Assembly (NCBI GenBank): GCA_017354895.1
Contig: CP071495.1
Location: forward strand, 3,455,001 to 3,519,000
Length of the DNA: 64,000 bases
Source of the DNA: Podospora comata
Taxonomy: Eukaryota; Ascomycota; Sordariomycetes; Sordariales; Podosporaceae
Direction of reading: 5' to 3'
Positions 30,149-41,009 of this stretch are shown in pieces. Below the pieces are notes generated by a model that worked only from the letters and a program-made list of their open reading frames with translations, was not told where the DNA came from and did not search any database. A program made the translations under genes and the position numbers. Positions within the stretch are counted from its first letter, which is position 1. Every line of letters starts with the position of its first letter.

Positions 30149-31523
30149 ATGAAGCAGGGCCCCATCTTGCTCTCAGGTCTTACCTGGCTCCAAGTCGCAG
30201 CAGCGGCATGCTGTCGCAGCAACAAGTGTCTCAAGGGTGAGCTAGCCAGCAGATATTGGAGAAGTAGACGCTAACCTGTCCGTTTGCGCTGCAGCCGTCG
30301 TCTCTTCGGGTCTTGATGGACTCCAAGATTGCTCTACCAACCTGGCTGTGACCGTCACGCCAGCCCAGAGCACCGTTACCGAGACCGTCACTCAGTTGGC
30401 CACTGAGCACAACACCTTTGTCCACACGGCCTTCTTCACCGAGACTGTCACCACGACCGCCGAGACTGAAACTGAACTTTTCACCCTTCAGACCACCGTC
30501 ACAGATGCCACTTACACTCAGCTCATCACCAACACTGAGACTGTGGTTGTTACCGAGACAGCCCAACAGACCGTCACGGCAACGACCACCGGTGCTGCCT
30601 ATCCAGTCAAGGCACGAGGCGACACCCTCCTGGCCCCCGAGCCCGAGCCTACTTCTTCATTGTCGGGTTCTGAGCCATCCACCATCCCAGAGTACGCCTC
30701 GGAACAATGCCCATCGTGGGAGGCCTACGTGAAGGCTTGCAGTTGTGCCGGTGTAGAACCCACAACCGTCACGGCTGAAGCTCCATCCGCGACCACGGAG
30801 ACAGTGTCATACACAGCGGACCCCATCACCGTCTCTGTGCCAACCACACTGTCTGTTACCGACACCGTCTACGTCTCTTTGACCGAAACCACTGCCGCCA
30901 CCGATGTCGAGACAGTCCTTGAAACGGCCACAACCCAAGTCACTCAGACAGTTTCTGCCCACACCACCGTTACAGTCACGCAGACCACAACCACAGTGGT
31001 CCCCGCTGCAACATGCTTACCGCCTTCCCAGGTAAAGGCATTTAGAGGGTTGGCCACTGACTACGGTGGACAGACCCTCGCTATGTATGCTAACATGCTC
31101 AACGCCTTGTCGGGCGGGATGGTTTGGCAACCCCTTTCCACATCCACGTCAACGTCGGTACAATACAAATTCTTTTTCAAGCTTGACGACCAAGGACGCG
31201 TGGTTCTGGCCAAGGGAGTTCCGCCCTACGCCTACACGTATGCTCTCTATGTAGCAACAAACTCGAATGGGGGTCTTTGGCCACAAGTCAACACAAAGGA
31301 TGCCATCCAGAACTCGATCAACGCCGGGGGTTCGGTCGCATTCGTCAAGGGGTGCGTCAACTCTGTGACTGGAGAACTAACTTTGGACGCTGCGGGACGC
31401 AAGAATATTCTCTGGTGCGGACAGCAGATGTGGATGTCCACTGGGAATGGGGAGGAGATCAACCGCGGCACATGCACCGTCATGCATCCCAAGGCCACGG
31501 AAATCGAGGCTTCCTGGGGATAA
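30149..31523 (+). CDS. Secreted Thr/Val-repeat protein with conserved C-terminal domain
   Basis: Exons 30149-30236 and 30295-31523 (58-nt intron, GTGAGC...GCAG, GCTAAC branch), 438 residues. The N-terminus is a signal peptide with a Cys pair straight after it (AAAACCRSNKC). Residues about 50-260 are Thr/Val/Glu-rich with TVTETVTQ, TETVTTT and QTTTTVVP phrases, a heavily O-glycosylated type of stalk. The C-terminal 165 residues (CLPPSQVKAFRG... to EASWG) are ordinary globular sequence with Cys residues spaced as in an extracellular domain, including GGLWPQV, SVAFVKGCVNS and NILWCGQQMWM. Family name not known to me; many fungi have secreted proteins of this layout. Same strand as, and beside, the GPI protease. 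Confidence 0.75.
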
Positions 31524-31659
31524 GCCTTCGTCTTGCACATTTGAGGAGGGCAGTTGTTTTGCCATGCATTCTCGTGGCTCTCTGATCTCTGGAACTTTGT
31601 GTACTTTCTCAGGGGTAATCTGGAAATGTTTATCTGACATAAATATCCATCTTAATACA

Positions 31660-34600
31660 TCACTGTAGCCATATCCTTTGTCCCCTTGCATTCAGGTCCG
31701 CGAGCGTGACAGGAAACCCGCTAATTGCAAATCGTTTCCCTCTGCCATGTTCATTTTCCTGCTCATTGATGCTCCTTGCGTCACTCTCGTCGTCGGCCTG
31801 GAATTCAACCACAATGGCCTGCAAAGCTGCCTTGTCTCTGACACGCAACTCAAAGTCAAGCCTGAACTGTTCTATCCCCGTTCCGTCTGGGTTGCGCTCC
31901 CTCACTCTGACCATATCCGTCGGATTGACGGACCCGCTGGTGATGTCAGTCAGAGTCCTCCATTGTCTATCCGCCGAAGCCAAGCTCTTTTCCTCCTCGG
32001 CTGCTTCCTCAGTCGTCAGCTCTGTGTGATAAAACCTCGTCACCTTCCCCAGCAGCTCGCCCACAGCTGGCGCCTGATGCCTCAACCGACACCGCACCGC
32101 TCCCCGAAGCAACCTCCCATCCGGTCCGCCTGACGCCTGCTGATGAGACAAAGTAGACCTTGGAGAATAAGAGTCTGGTACCTCGAAAAAGAACATGCCC
32201 GCCATCAACACCCTCGCCACATTCTTGATCTTGTCCCTCCCCTGCCCACCAACCTCCGCCCACTCCCCTGTTTCCTTCAACAACCTCGGCACCTCCTCAC
32301 ACTGATACAGCTGCACATACTTTGGCTTCAGTTCCGGGTTCAGCCTCATCAACCTCCCCCTTTGCGACCGCTCCGCCCCCTTCACCACCCCCTCCCATGA
32401 TCTCTCCGTGTCCAGCTGCCGTTTTATCATTTTCTGCAAGGCAGTAAACCCCCTGAAGTTGCTCGCAAAAGGCATCTTGTCCGATTTTGGGCCTTGTTTC
32501 CCCGTCCCGAGCGACACCAGCGCATCAAGCACCACCCCGTTCTCCTCCCCACTCTCCCGAGACCAAATCTTTGTCTTTTCATCTATCGCCACTTGTGCCG
32601 GACAGTTGGCGTAAACCGCCCCGTCAATGTACTCCTGCCCCCCCACCCCCCCTTCTCTTTTGAACACTGGCAAATAAAACGGCGCCGCCGCGGTGGCCAT
32701 AGCCGCCTCCCAGATTTTGAAATCCTTCTCCAAATCATCCTCCCTTTCAAAACCAGATCTGCTGCTACCACCACCAACACTGTCAGTGGCAGAGGTAGTC
32801 AAAGGCCTGTTATAATTCCCAATCACAACCTCCGTATCCCCATCATCCCTCGTGCTCGTCACCGCAACCCTCACCCCCGACCCAAGCGCACCAGAAGCCA
32901 GCACCCTTTCGCTGTTGAACGTTGGCGCAAAAAGGCTCGTCTTCTCCCCAAAATACTGCTCCAACCCCGACCGCAAGGGCCGATCGCTATACACACTCTC
33001 CACCCTGCTGAAAACCATCGCCCCCCTCGTCAGCGCCCGCCACCAAAGCCGCGAGTTCTCAAACGTCGCGGTGGAGATCTTGCTGAAAAAGGCGATCATG
33101 TCCTGCATCCTGGTATCGATCCCGCTACCCCGCCTCGCCAACGGGGAAGAAGTGGCGGCAGCAGGGTCGGAAGGGAGCTTCCCCGGAAAGGTCAGCGCGA
33201 GAGCAACGATCCCTCCTGTGCTGGTCCCCACGATGAGGTCAAACATCTCGGCCAGTCGGACGTTTGTCAGGCCGATTTCTTGCTCGAGCGCCTGGACGAG
33301 GGCGAGCTCGACGATGCCGCGGACGCCGCCGCCGTCGAGGGTGAGGATGCGGACGCCGGAGCAGCGGGGTCTGAGCTGGATGGTTTGGTGCCCGTCCTGG
33401 CCGTCGCAGAGGATGCAAGAGTCTAATTCGAAGGCGGCGGCTTTCCAGCGGGAGGGGGTGGAGAGCTCTTGGATGCAGCGGGGGCAAAAGGCGTGGCCGC
33501 ACGATAAGGCGTGGTCGGGGGAGGAGAGGAGGCAGGAGAGGCAGGTTTTGGTGGAGAGGAGTTGGGTGAAGAGGGGTTTGTTCTGGGGGGTGAGTTCGCG
33601 GCGGATTTTGAGGATGGAGGTGTCGACTTGTTGGTTGCCGTGATGGTTGAACTCGCGGTCTCGGAGCTGGAGTTGTTGTTGTTGCTGGAACTGTCCGGGG
33701 GGTTGGGGTTCGTAGCTGTCTTGGTGGGGAGGAAGGGGGGAGCGGTACACTTTGCGGTATAACTCACAGAACCGAGCTCGTATGCGCTGGCGCCAGACGT
33801 CTCTGTTCCAGTCGTGACCGGGGACAAAGTCGCCCGGTACCGGCTGGAGGTTGTGTCGGTGGCCGGGACCGGACGGGGGAGGGACGTGCTGTTGGTGTTT
33901 GCCTCGCTTGCCACCGTGCCCCCGGACTTGACAGCTATATGGAGTCAGAGCGCCTTGTGAGTTCAGAAAGGTGTAAGAGCACTGCTCATGCAAGAGCTGG
34001 TACAAGGCCAGCCCGCCATCCCAGTACTTCCTCAAGTCATGATCGAATTTGATCTCGGGGGTAAAAGTGGCAGAGTCCCGTCTCCGAGCGAGGATCAAGA
34101 GAGACAAAGCGATGACATTCTCAATCATGCGGTCCATACCAGCAAGCTGGTTGTTGTTCACCCTGTTTTCACGGCCATACGCCAGCCGCAAAAAGTTGGC
34201 AATATGTTCCCTGAGATTGGTGGGTGTGTGATTGTCGCGACAGGTGGCCTTGTAAAAGTCGAGAGGTGCGCTCGACTCGGAAAAATGTCGAAATGTGTTG
34301 GACAGAAAGAGAGAAAGCCCAGCGACGTTGTAGCGGGTCAAGCTCTCCGCTCTGATATCCCGCTCCTCGACAACCGCACGATCAAGAACACGCTTGAGGT
34401 TTCCGAAATGCTCAAGAAGCTTCTCTGGCTTGCCATGGTTGTCGACATGGTTGTTGTCAGGGATGTAGCAAAGGTGAATGCTGCGGAAGAGCTGACGATA
34501 CAGATCGTTATTACTCCTGATCATCAACCCCAAGCTCGTGGACGCGTTGAAGCGCTCGACAAAAGTGGCAATCACTCCGGTCCTCTTCCACAGGCCTGGG

Positions 34601-35691
34601 CTCTGCGACTCCAGAAACTCTTGTTTCAGCATCTCCGGCGTGCTGTCCCTTTTGTCTGGGGTGTACTTGTTGCGAACAACGATCAATGTCTTGCCAGACG
34701 GTTGGTTGAAAGTCTTGAGCATTGCTCCGGCAGCCCACTCGAGGATCCGAGGAAAGTCGTGTCCTTTAGTTTTGGGATTCTGCGTGACAAACACAACAAC
34801 GTCACTGACAGCGTAGAGAAACCGGGCGTAAAACAGGTCAATCCCTGCTTTGCCTCTGCCGTAGTCGTCGGCCTTGATGGTTCTCGTTTCCACCTGCTCG
34901 TCAGGATCTTCTGTGTCTGGGACGGCCTTCTCAGCGTTGGTGAGAACAAAATCGGCTGTGAACCCTTCACAGTCAGCTAAAAGTAGGGGGTATTGAGGAT
35001 CTGGCGATGGCTCTGGTTGAGTGGTGATGTTGTTGCGATAAAGGTGGACTCCAAAGGTAGCGGGATCGTCGCCGCCCTGTGAGACTGGCAACTCGTGCTT
35101 CTCAGGGTGGTCCAAGACGCTTTGTAGCAGGTTGTACAATGCATTCTCTCGACCCAAAGCGTCCGAGGAGTTTCCTGCTCTCTGCTCGGCTAGTCCGAGT
35201 AGAAGCATTGCCCTGACGACTGTGGACTTCCCAGCATATGTATTTCCAATGAACGACACGATGCTCGGATAATGGTTCCCCGTGATCCTGTTTCCAGTTT
35301 GATGAGGGTCGCAAAGACGCCGAAACCGGTCGTACAGCCAGAGTTCCGGCTTGTCATCTTCTTCTTTTCCCTTCTTGACGCTAAACCAGCGCGCAAGCTT
35401 ATCGTGGCCGTGGAGTGCTTTGATTTGAGCATCATCAAGGTCGGAACAGGTGATGGCCTTGATGAACATTTCTGCTGTCGGGTTGGCTGGTTGATGAAGA
35501 GCTCTGAGCCTCTCATTTGTGAATTGCTCGATGTGCTCGTTCCAACATGAGTGATGCTCAGAACAGGGAATGTTTCGGCAATCATCAATAGTGCAAGAAA
35601 TACAATAGGAGTCGTTGCATTTGACGCACCGCCGACCCATGGGCTTCCCATGATGGGGGCTGGAGGGCTTTTCGCACAGAAAACATTGCAT
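31660..35691 (-). CDS. GTPase - RING - patatin multi-domain protein
   Basis: Single exon, 1343 residues from the ATG at 35691 (an upstream in-frame TTG is not used). Order: Cys/His-rich zinc region (Cys 3, 6, 22, 25, 30, 33, 38, 43 and 49; B-box-like); P-loop GTPase of the large-GTPase kind with G1 GNTYAGKST (149-157), G3 DCEG (240-243) and G4 NKYT (341-344); helical part; Gln-rich linker (about 660-690); C3HC4-type RING (717-762, CLSC...CGHAFCPRC...CILC); patatin phospholipase with oxyanion loop DGGGVRG (786-792), Ser824 in GTSTGG and Asp1023 in DGA, so the Ser-Asp dyad is complete; C-terminal region to 1343. The protein could couple nucleotide-dependent assembly and ubiquitin ligation to lipid hydrolysis. 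Function unproven. Confidence 0.85.
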   Translation of the reverse strand: MQCFLCEKPSSPHHGKPMGRRCVKCNDSYCISCTIDDCRNIPCSEHHSCWNEHIEQFTNERLRALHQPANPTAEMFIKAITCSDLDDAQIKALHGHDKLARWFSVKKGKEEDDKPELWLYDRFRRLCDPHQTGNRITGNHYPSIVSFIGNTYAGKSTVVRAMLLLGLAEQRAGNSSDALGRENALYNLLQSVLDHPEKHELPVSQGGDDPATFGVHLYRNNITTQPEPSPDPQYPLLLADCEGFTADFVLTNAEKAVPDTEDPDEQVETRTIKADDYGRGKAGIDLFYARFLYAVSDVVVFVTQNPKTKGHDFPRILEWAAGAMLKTFNQPSGKTLIVVRNKYTPDKRDSTPEMLKQEFLESQSPGLWKRTGVIATFVERFNASTSLGLMIRSNNDLYRQLFRSIHLCYIPDNNHVDNHGKPEKLLEHFGNLKRVLDRAVVEERDIRAESLTRYNVAGLSLFLSNTFRHFSESSAPLDFYKATCRDNHTPTNLREHIANFLRLAYGRENRVNNNQLAGMDRMIENVIALSLLILARRRDSATFTPEIKFDHDLRKYWDGGLALYQLLHEQCSYTFLNSQGALTPYSCQVRGHGGKRGKHQQHVPPPSGPGHRHNLQPVPGDFVPGHDWNRDVWRQRIRARFCELYRKVYRSPLPPHQDSYEPQPPGQFQQQQQLQLRDREFNHHGNQQVDTSILKIRRELTPQNKPLFTQLLSTKTCLSCLLSSPDHALSCGHAFCPRCIQELSTPSRWKAAAFELDSCILCDGQDGHQTIQLRPRCSGVRILTLDGGGVRGIVELALVQALEQEIGLTNVRLAEMFDLIVGTSTGGIVALALTFPGKLPSDPAAATSSPLARRGSGIDTRMQDMIAFFSKISTATFENSRLWWRALTRGAMVFSRVESVYSDRPLRSGLEQYFGEKTSLFAPTFNSERVLASGALGSGVRVAVTSTRDDGDTEVVIGNYNRPLTTSATDSVGGGSSRSGFEREDDLEKDFKIWEAAMATAAAPFYLPVFKREGGVGGQEYIDGAVYANCPAQVAIDEKTKIWSRESGEENGVVLDALVSLGTGKQGPKSDKMPFASNFRGFTALQKMIKRQLDTERSWEGVVKGAERSQRGRLMRLNPELKPKYVQLYQCEEVPRLLKETGEWAEVGGQGRDKIKNVARVLMAGMFFFEVPDSYSPRSTLSHQQASGGPDGRLLRGAVRCRLRHQAPAVGELLGKVTRFYHTELTTEEAAEEEKSLASADRQWRTLTDITSGSVNPTDMVRVRERNPDGTGIEQFRLDFELRVRDKAALQAIVVEFQADDESDARSINEQENEHGRGKRFAISGFPVTLADLNARGQRIWLQ

Positions 35692-36401
35692 TTTGAGTAC
35701 CTTGCTGATGGGTGGTAATTGTAGGTAAGCTGAAATGTATGGGAATAAATTGGGTTTGTGAATGGTCTTCGTGGATTCAAGACACGCGAAGCACACAGTA
35801 CTAAGATATGACAAGGCCTCAATTTATACTATGGTAGATCATAAGGTAGCCCCCTCTGGAACTGACCTGGTAGCCAAGATTATCCCGAAGAGGGGTACAT
35901 ACCTACGACCGTGAAGACGATAAGAGAGAAACATAACCGGCGTGTCGAAGTGCATCTTGATTCGTGGGAACTGTGGTGATGTACTTACCTTAGGTACTAT
36001 TGATAGCTGAGCCGCCACTGTGGTTCGCGGTCGACGCAGCCGGAAATCGACGCCTTGCGCCAACTTTGGCTTGATACGGTTTTGTGGCTTGTTTCCACGG
36101 GAGTCATTATGTATTCATGTTCGATTCAGGGGTTGGAGTGGCGGCCGCTCTGCCGGAATTCCAATTTCCCGAAAAGAACATGAGTCAGCGATATATAGGG
36201 ACTAATTACACGAGGGATCCAAAGTCCGTCTCAAAATGATGCTCAGATCGTGGTCGTCTCTCGTGAGTCATTCAAGACTTTTGGTTCAAACAACGACCTC
36301 CATTTCTAATTATACATTAAGCGCCTTTATCTGTTTAGAATCACCATTCGCCAAACCAATTTCTGCACTCTGCCCAAACTCCAACTTTCGGCTCACTCCA
36401 T
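35692..36401. other. Intergenic, 710 bases
   Basis: Upstream of the GTPase-RING-patatin gene and 3' of the ammonium transporter. AT-rich patches; a TACCTTAGGTA-type palindrome lies at about 35987-35997. No gene seen. Confidence 0.4.
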
Positions 36402-38465
36402 TCAGTTCCACTGCCTTGGTGATGGGCCACGATCGTTGTCAAGTGTACTGAGGGGAATGCCACCTTCTATCGTATCATCTTCCCATGTGTGACGCTCCCG
36501 TGCCCGCAGGCGGTCTTGGATTGCCGGACTTCCATCCTTTCCAAACTTGAAGATGTTAGCCTGGCTCCAAGCCTTAGCAGCCCGTTTCTCTGTCTCATCT
36601 GATCGCATCCATTTCACTGCGAACATGATAGATCTGCCGATCATTAGAATTATAATGGTGCCGGAGAAGCTGTAGCCAAGCCCGGCGAAGGCATCCTTCA
36701 TTTGATTTCTAGTAACTGTCAGTAACTGTGTCGTCTCTACGCTGGCCATAAAGCTTACCCGAGACGTTCAGACACCGATGCTGTCGTCAATATGGAGAAG
36801 CCGTCCGATTCAACAACCTCTTGACTGCATAACTGTCAGATACAAGTCTTATCCGGTGTAGGTGACTGATTCTTCTCCTACCTCGCGAACCACCCAGTCA
36901 GAAACATTCCGATGAAACCACTAACGGTGTGTATGAGAAACACTTTGAGCTCGTCATCCGGGAGATATTCAGAAGTGAGGGGTTTCAACATGTACACGAT
37001 AGCACTTGAGACAATGCCGAATATGGCCGACGTAGAAACAGGAACCTGGCATTGTTAGCTTAATACAAGATTGTCAAAGCCTTGAGATTCGCCACTAACA
37101 TAACCGCTTCCTGGCGTGATGGCTACAAGCCCAGCGATAGCCCCATCGCAGAAGTGCACAGCTGTGAGTCTCCTAAACTCGCGCGGCTCATAATCGGCGC
37201 TCCTCATGTATATCTGTTTTAGAACCCAGTGAAGGAACACAGTGGTAGTACCGCCAGCGCAAGCTGCCACGTGTGTGGCCAAGCATGCAGATACGGCCCG
37301 GCTGTTTGCCCCAAGTGCTGAACCCCCATTGAAACCGAACCTGTTGAATGTGTCAGATAGGGTCTGACGAGGGGAAGCTTTGGACTCCGCAAAGAAGAGC
37401 TCTGGGGGGCAACTACATACCAGCCAAACCAAAGTAACCCGGTCCCAAAGATTGCTTGGTTGACGTCGTATACTTCGTAATCCCTTCCTGAAATGATGTC
37501 GGCCTGTTTGTACTTTGGGAGCCATGGTGAGGTGTTGAACAACCAGCTTTTGACCCACATGGCCGCTGCCCATGGGAGGTTTTCATTGATACGTTTTTTC
37601 GTAACACTTGATAGGTGCAAGTAGGCCCTTTGCCACCCATTGGACTCAAAGAAGTAAAAAATAGACATGGCGGCAACAGCGGCGCCGCTCGCTATGTGCA
37701 CTGGGGTGCCGCCAGCAAAGTCCATACTGCCCAGTTGGTGAGACCAGCCCTCGCTGTACCAGGACCACCGAGCAATTGGACTGTAGATTACAGCTGACCA
37801 TACACTGACGAAAAGTAGGTACCTTGCTGAGTGCATCTTTTGCATTGTGCCTGCGCAGATCAGAGCAGCACTGGTTTAGGGTTAGCAAGTATCAGGTCAT
37901 GAACGGGCGATGGCGAGGGCCTACGTAAAAGCTGCAAACATGCCCTGAAAGAGGGCAAAGGCTAGCTCTGGAAGATGCTGGACGGATGGCCCTTCACTGG
38001 TCGTGACTGATGACCCTTGGTTGGTTGAGTAGACATCGCTCGGCGACATCTGTAGACCATTTGCCGTTGACAGGCTGCCGAACCAAGTGTTTCCAGGAGT
38101 AAATGTCAAGGCGTAACCCCATAAGTACCACTAAATGTGTCGAGGTCAGACGACCTGTGAGGTGGGGAACAAATTGAAATTGCCGTACCTGGAAAGATAT
38201 CATAGCACCAGTGAGCAGGGGCTGTTTGAACAAGGTGATGGCGAACAACCGGCTTCCAAGCCCAGAGTAAACCATAGAGATCGATATAACCATAAGAAAA
38301 ACAAGAGCTGAGCATATCATCAGCCAAGCGATGTCAGCTTTCTGTTCGAGTCGGTTCGATATCCTGATCAGCTTCCAGTCTCAAGGCGGCTTCTGCTCTG
38401 GCACAGCAACTTACATCAAGCGTGACATCGGCACGCGTCAAGATTGGAGCTGTCATCCTTTCCAT
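36402..38465 (-). CDS. Ammonium transporter (Mep/Amt family), divergent
   Basis: Eight exons, 545 residues: 38465-38415, 38341-38189, 38130-37925, 37870-37421, 37340-37100, 37045-36882, 36824-36759 and 36708-36402. All seven introns (54-80 nt) are GT-AG and keep phase. The eleven-helix membrane protein moves ammonium into the cell. Family signs: WYLWGYALTF, FQGMFAAFTAALICAG, MDFAGGTPVHIASGAA (conserved Asp and first pore His), LLWFGWFGFNGGSALGAN across a splice junction, HFCDGAIAGLVAITPGSGYV, and FLIHTVSGFIGMFLTGWFA (second pore His). The N-terminus before helix 1 is very short (17 residues plus KADIAW) and several normally fixed positions differ, so it may be a specialised paralogue. The start choice is moderately sure. 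Confidence 0.85.
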
Positions 38466-39216
38466 GTGAATCAGGTCGCCGCCCGTCTAGAATGTCAGCG
38501 CATGTGAACAACAGAAAACGAGGGTAAGAAGAGGGCTGCAATTTAATGGGATTTGGACATGATGACAGTCCGAGTCAAGCAAACCGGCCAGAGCAAAGAT
38601 GTCATCCTTCTCAGAAACGCAGTGACGCGGCAGACGAGAGCACAGCCAGCTCGAGCCTTGTGCAAAAGTCTTCCCAACCCGGATCGGGACCCGGGGTGTG
38701 AAGGCGTCAAAGTACGATGCAGCGGGCGGCAAAGCGGTGGCTTGAGGTGTGATAGTTGCGATAAGGGATTGATTGGCCAGGAGACGGAGACTTTACGACA
38801 ATATTAGCACAGCCGGCAACCAAACCGGTCCAGCTTTGACCAATTTCCGTTTCCACGAGGTGGGTGGGTGTCTCCTATCAACCGAGTTTAAGGCGACCAC
38901 TGCTTGCCCGCATTTCCCTGAAGAGCTCCGGGTCAGAACGGGATGAAAGAAGGCGGGGGCTGGTGCCGCTGCCCACACCGAGAAAGGAACCCCCACCAAA
39001 ACCAAATATGCACGGTATCGGAGGGAGGGGGAGTCCTCTGGACTTGGGTCTCCTCTGGCCCTTCCAAGCTGTGAGGCACATAGGTACCTACCTAGGTAGT
39101 GTGAGTGAACAAAAAGCATCGATTCGACCCCTGGAATCCTGTAATGACCAACAGATAACACATCATGTCGCTCTGGCCATTTTCTCGCGATCGTTTTGAC
39201 AGTGTCATAGATAGAA
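38466..39216. promoter_or_regulatory. Divergent intergenic, 751 bases
   Basis: Between the transporter (minus) and an unknown gene (plus). It contains TAGGTACCTACCTAGGTA at 39081-39098, the overlapping palindromic kind of short repeat frequent in Sordariales intergenic DNA. A GATAA site (38760) could serve a GATA nitrogen regulator; inference. Confidence 0.4.
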
Positions 39217-40592
39217 ATGACCGCCCCCGTATGCAGCAGACTCCTCTTCCGACATGACGACAACCATACCGAGCGCCTCATCTCTTGGTCTCCCGATGAG
39301 GTCACGCGCGTCAAGAAACGCAGCGCTTTCCTCAAGCGGCGCATAGTTTATCTCGAAGTCGACCGCTGGCGGAAACCAGAAGTGATAAGCTTCCAGAGAC
39401 AGGGCGAACCTCCCCATCCAACATCCCTGACACCAGGTGTTAGTCTCAGCGACTTCAGGGGCTTTCTCCGTGATCTTGCTTCAACAGGGAATATTCCCAA
39501 CACGTTTGAGCATCTTGTTTCCTTTTGCAAGTGCGCTTGGGTGTGCGAATGCCCTCCCGACCCCGCCACCCTGCCCTCAAAGATCTTCAGCCGCAAGCGT
39601 GGACCAGATAGACGTCGCGATGTCATACCTTGCAATCTTGACCCGATTTCGAAAGACGGTTGGCCTTGGGGTCTCACTCGGGAGTGCGAGGTCTACGATG
39701 GCGACACCTGCGTGTGCAGCGCTGAGCTAGCCAACATGTTCCTTTGGTTTGGCTGGGAGCATGATTTCAGAAAGCATCTGAAGTTGGCCATATGGACAGG
39801 AAGTAAAGAAAGCGTTGCTATCCTGACGCCTGTTGTGCCGCTCCAGAACCTTCAAGGTAAACACTTTGGGATTCATCTGCCAAAGACATACAGCGTTATC
39901 TAACGACTCGATATGTAGATATCAGGGATCGTGAGATTCAGTCCATGAGAAGCGATCTTCGTCGATATTTGGACAGCAACCAAAGCGACTACAGGCACTG
40001 TGTCAAAGACTCCACCAAAGACGCCATTGAAAGATACCTCGCCAACATGGAGGATTTGCCCGCAAGAGTAGGGCGCACTTTGGAGAAGCTATTCACGGGG
40101 AGCGGCGAGGTAAACGGCGCCGCTTCGACATCACCGACACGACCCTTCAACGAACACAGGGTTTCGCTCAGCCCTAGTGTGCCAACATCACTGAGTTCTG
40201 GGGGCAGTGGCGCCGAAAGTTCTGGACCTGAATCGGCAAGCGGCTCTCAACCGGATCGTACAAGCTTCTACAACCCAGAGCTCCACGGCTTCTACTATCC
40301 ACATGTTGCCGGCGCTTACTATTCACAACCGGCCAGTGTCAATCTTCCTGACCCATCCCCACCAACCAAGAGCCCCGCGAGGGCTGGATCGTTAATCGAG
40401 ATCTTTGGTTTTGCTGGTAAAATATACAAGAATATAGAAAAGAAGGAAGTCAAATCTGATAAATTTGCCTCCAAGGTACTGGCTCATCTTGCCAAGGGGA
40501 TTGAGGCGAGACAGAAGGAGCTTGAGGACTCAATATGGGCTATGCGAGAGGAGAAGATAGGGACGTGGAAATATGAGCTCGGGATAGAATAA
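39217..40592 (+). CDS. Unknown protein with Cys-rich patch and C-terminal coiled coil
   Basis: Exons 39217-39856 and 39919-40592; the 62-nt intron (GTAAAC donor, TCTAACG branch, GTAG end) is in phase 1; 437 residues. The N-terminal part is basic and has two Cys clusters (FCKCAWVCECPP and CEVYDGDTCVCS, about 105-170). The middle is Ser/Gly/Pro-rich (about 270-340) and the end is charged and helical (SDKFASKVLAHLAKGIEARQKELEDS, about 385-420). No signal peptide or membrane helix. Natural codon use and a good intron support it as a gene. I recognise no family. Confidence 0.65.
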
Positions 40593-41009
40593 TGGTGGCG
40601 TAGCGAGCAAGCGTAAACATGTAAAAGATTAATCTGCATCAACATACCATATCTCGTGACCCCTTTTGATGGTGGGTCCTGAAGTGTTAATGAGTGAGAC
40701 AACAAGTAGGAACCCTAACCCCAAAGCTCCATCAGTTCCATCACCTGTTCCGTTGCCACCAGCTCCTAGATCGTTCATCGGTTGACATCCAAAGAAGACG
40801 TCAAATATATTTTGTTTATCTCGAATCGCTTCGTTCATCTCTTCACTGTTTCTCGGCGTCCTTTTTTTTGTCAAAGAGAGTTAGCGACGAAAAAGAAACA
40901 CGTGATGTCTGGCACCGCCTGTCCATCTCGGTGTGTTGGTCGCGACACGCTCGGCCTTGGAACTCATCTTCTCACTTAAACATCAGCGTGCGTCACACCA
41001 GAGGTTGCC
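40593..41009. other. Intergenic, 417 bases
   Basis: 3' flank and promoter. Plain mixed sequence with a T-rich run (40861-40868). No element seen. Confidence 0.4.

Noticed and set aside
33988-34980. 330-codon plus-strand frame (and 310 codons at 32494-33426)
   Set aside because: Antisense shadows of the GTPase-RING-patatin gene, with no family resemblance.
39081-39098. TAGGTACCTACCTAGGTA palindrome as a regulator site
   Set aside because: Such short palindromic repeats are common in Sordariales intergenic DNA; nothing specific supports a factor.
38793-39344. 183-codon minus-strand frame in the divergent interval
   Set aside because: It overlaps the start of the gene at 39217, has no homology pattern, and sits where promoters are expected.
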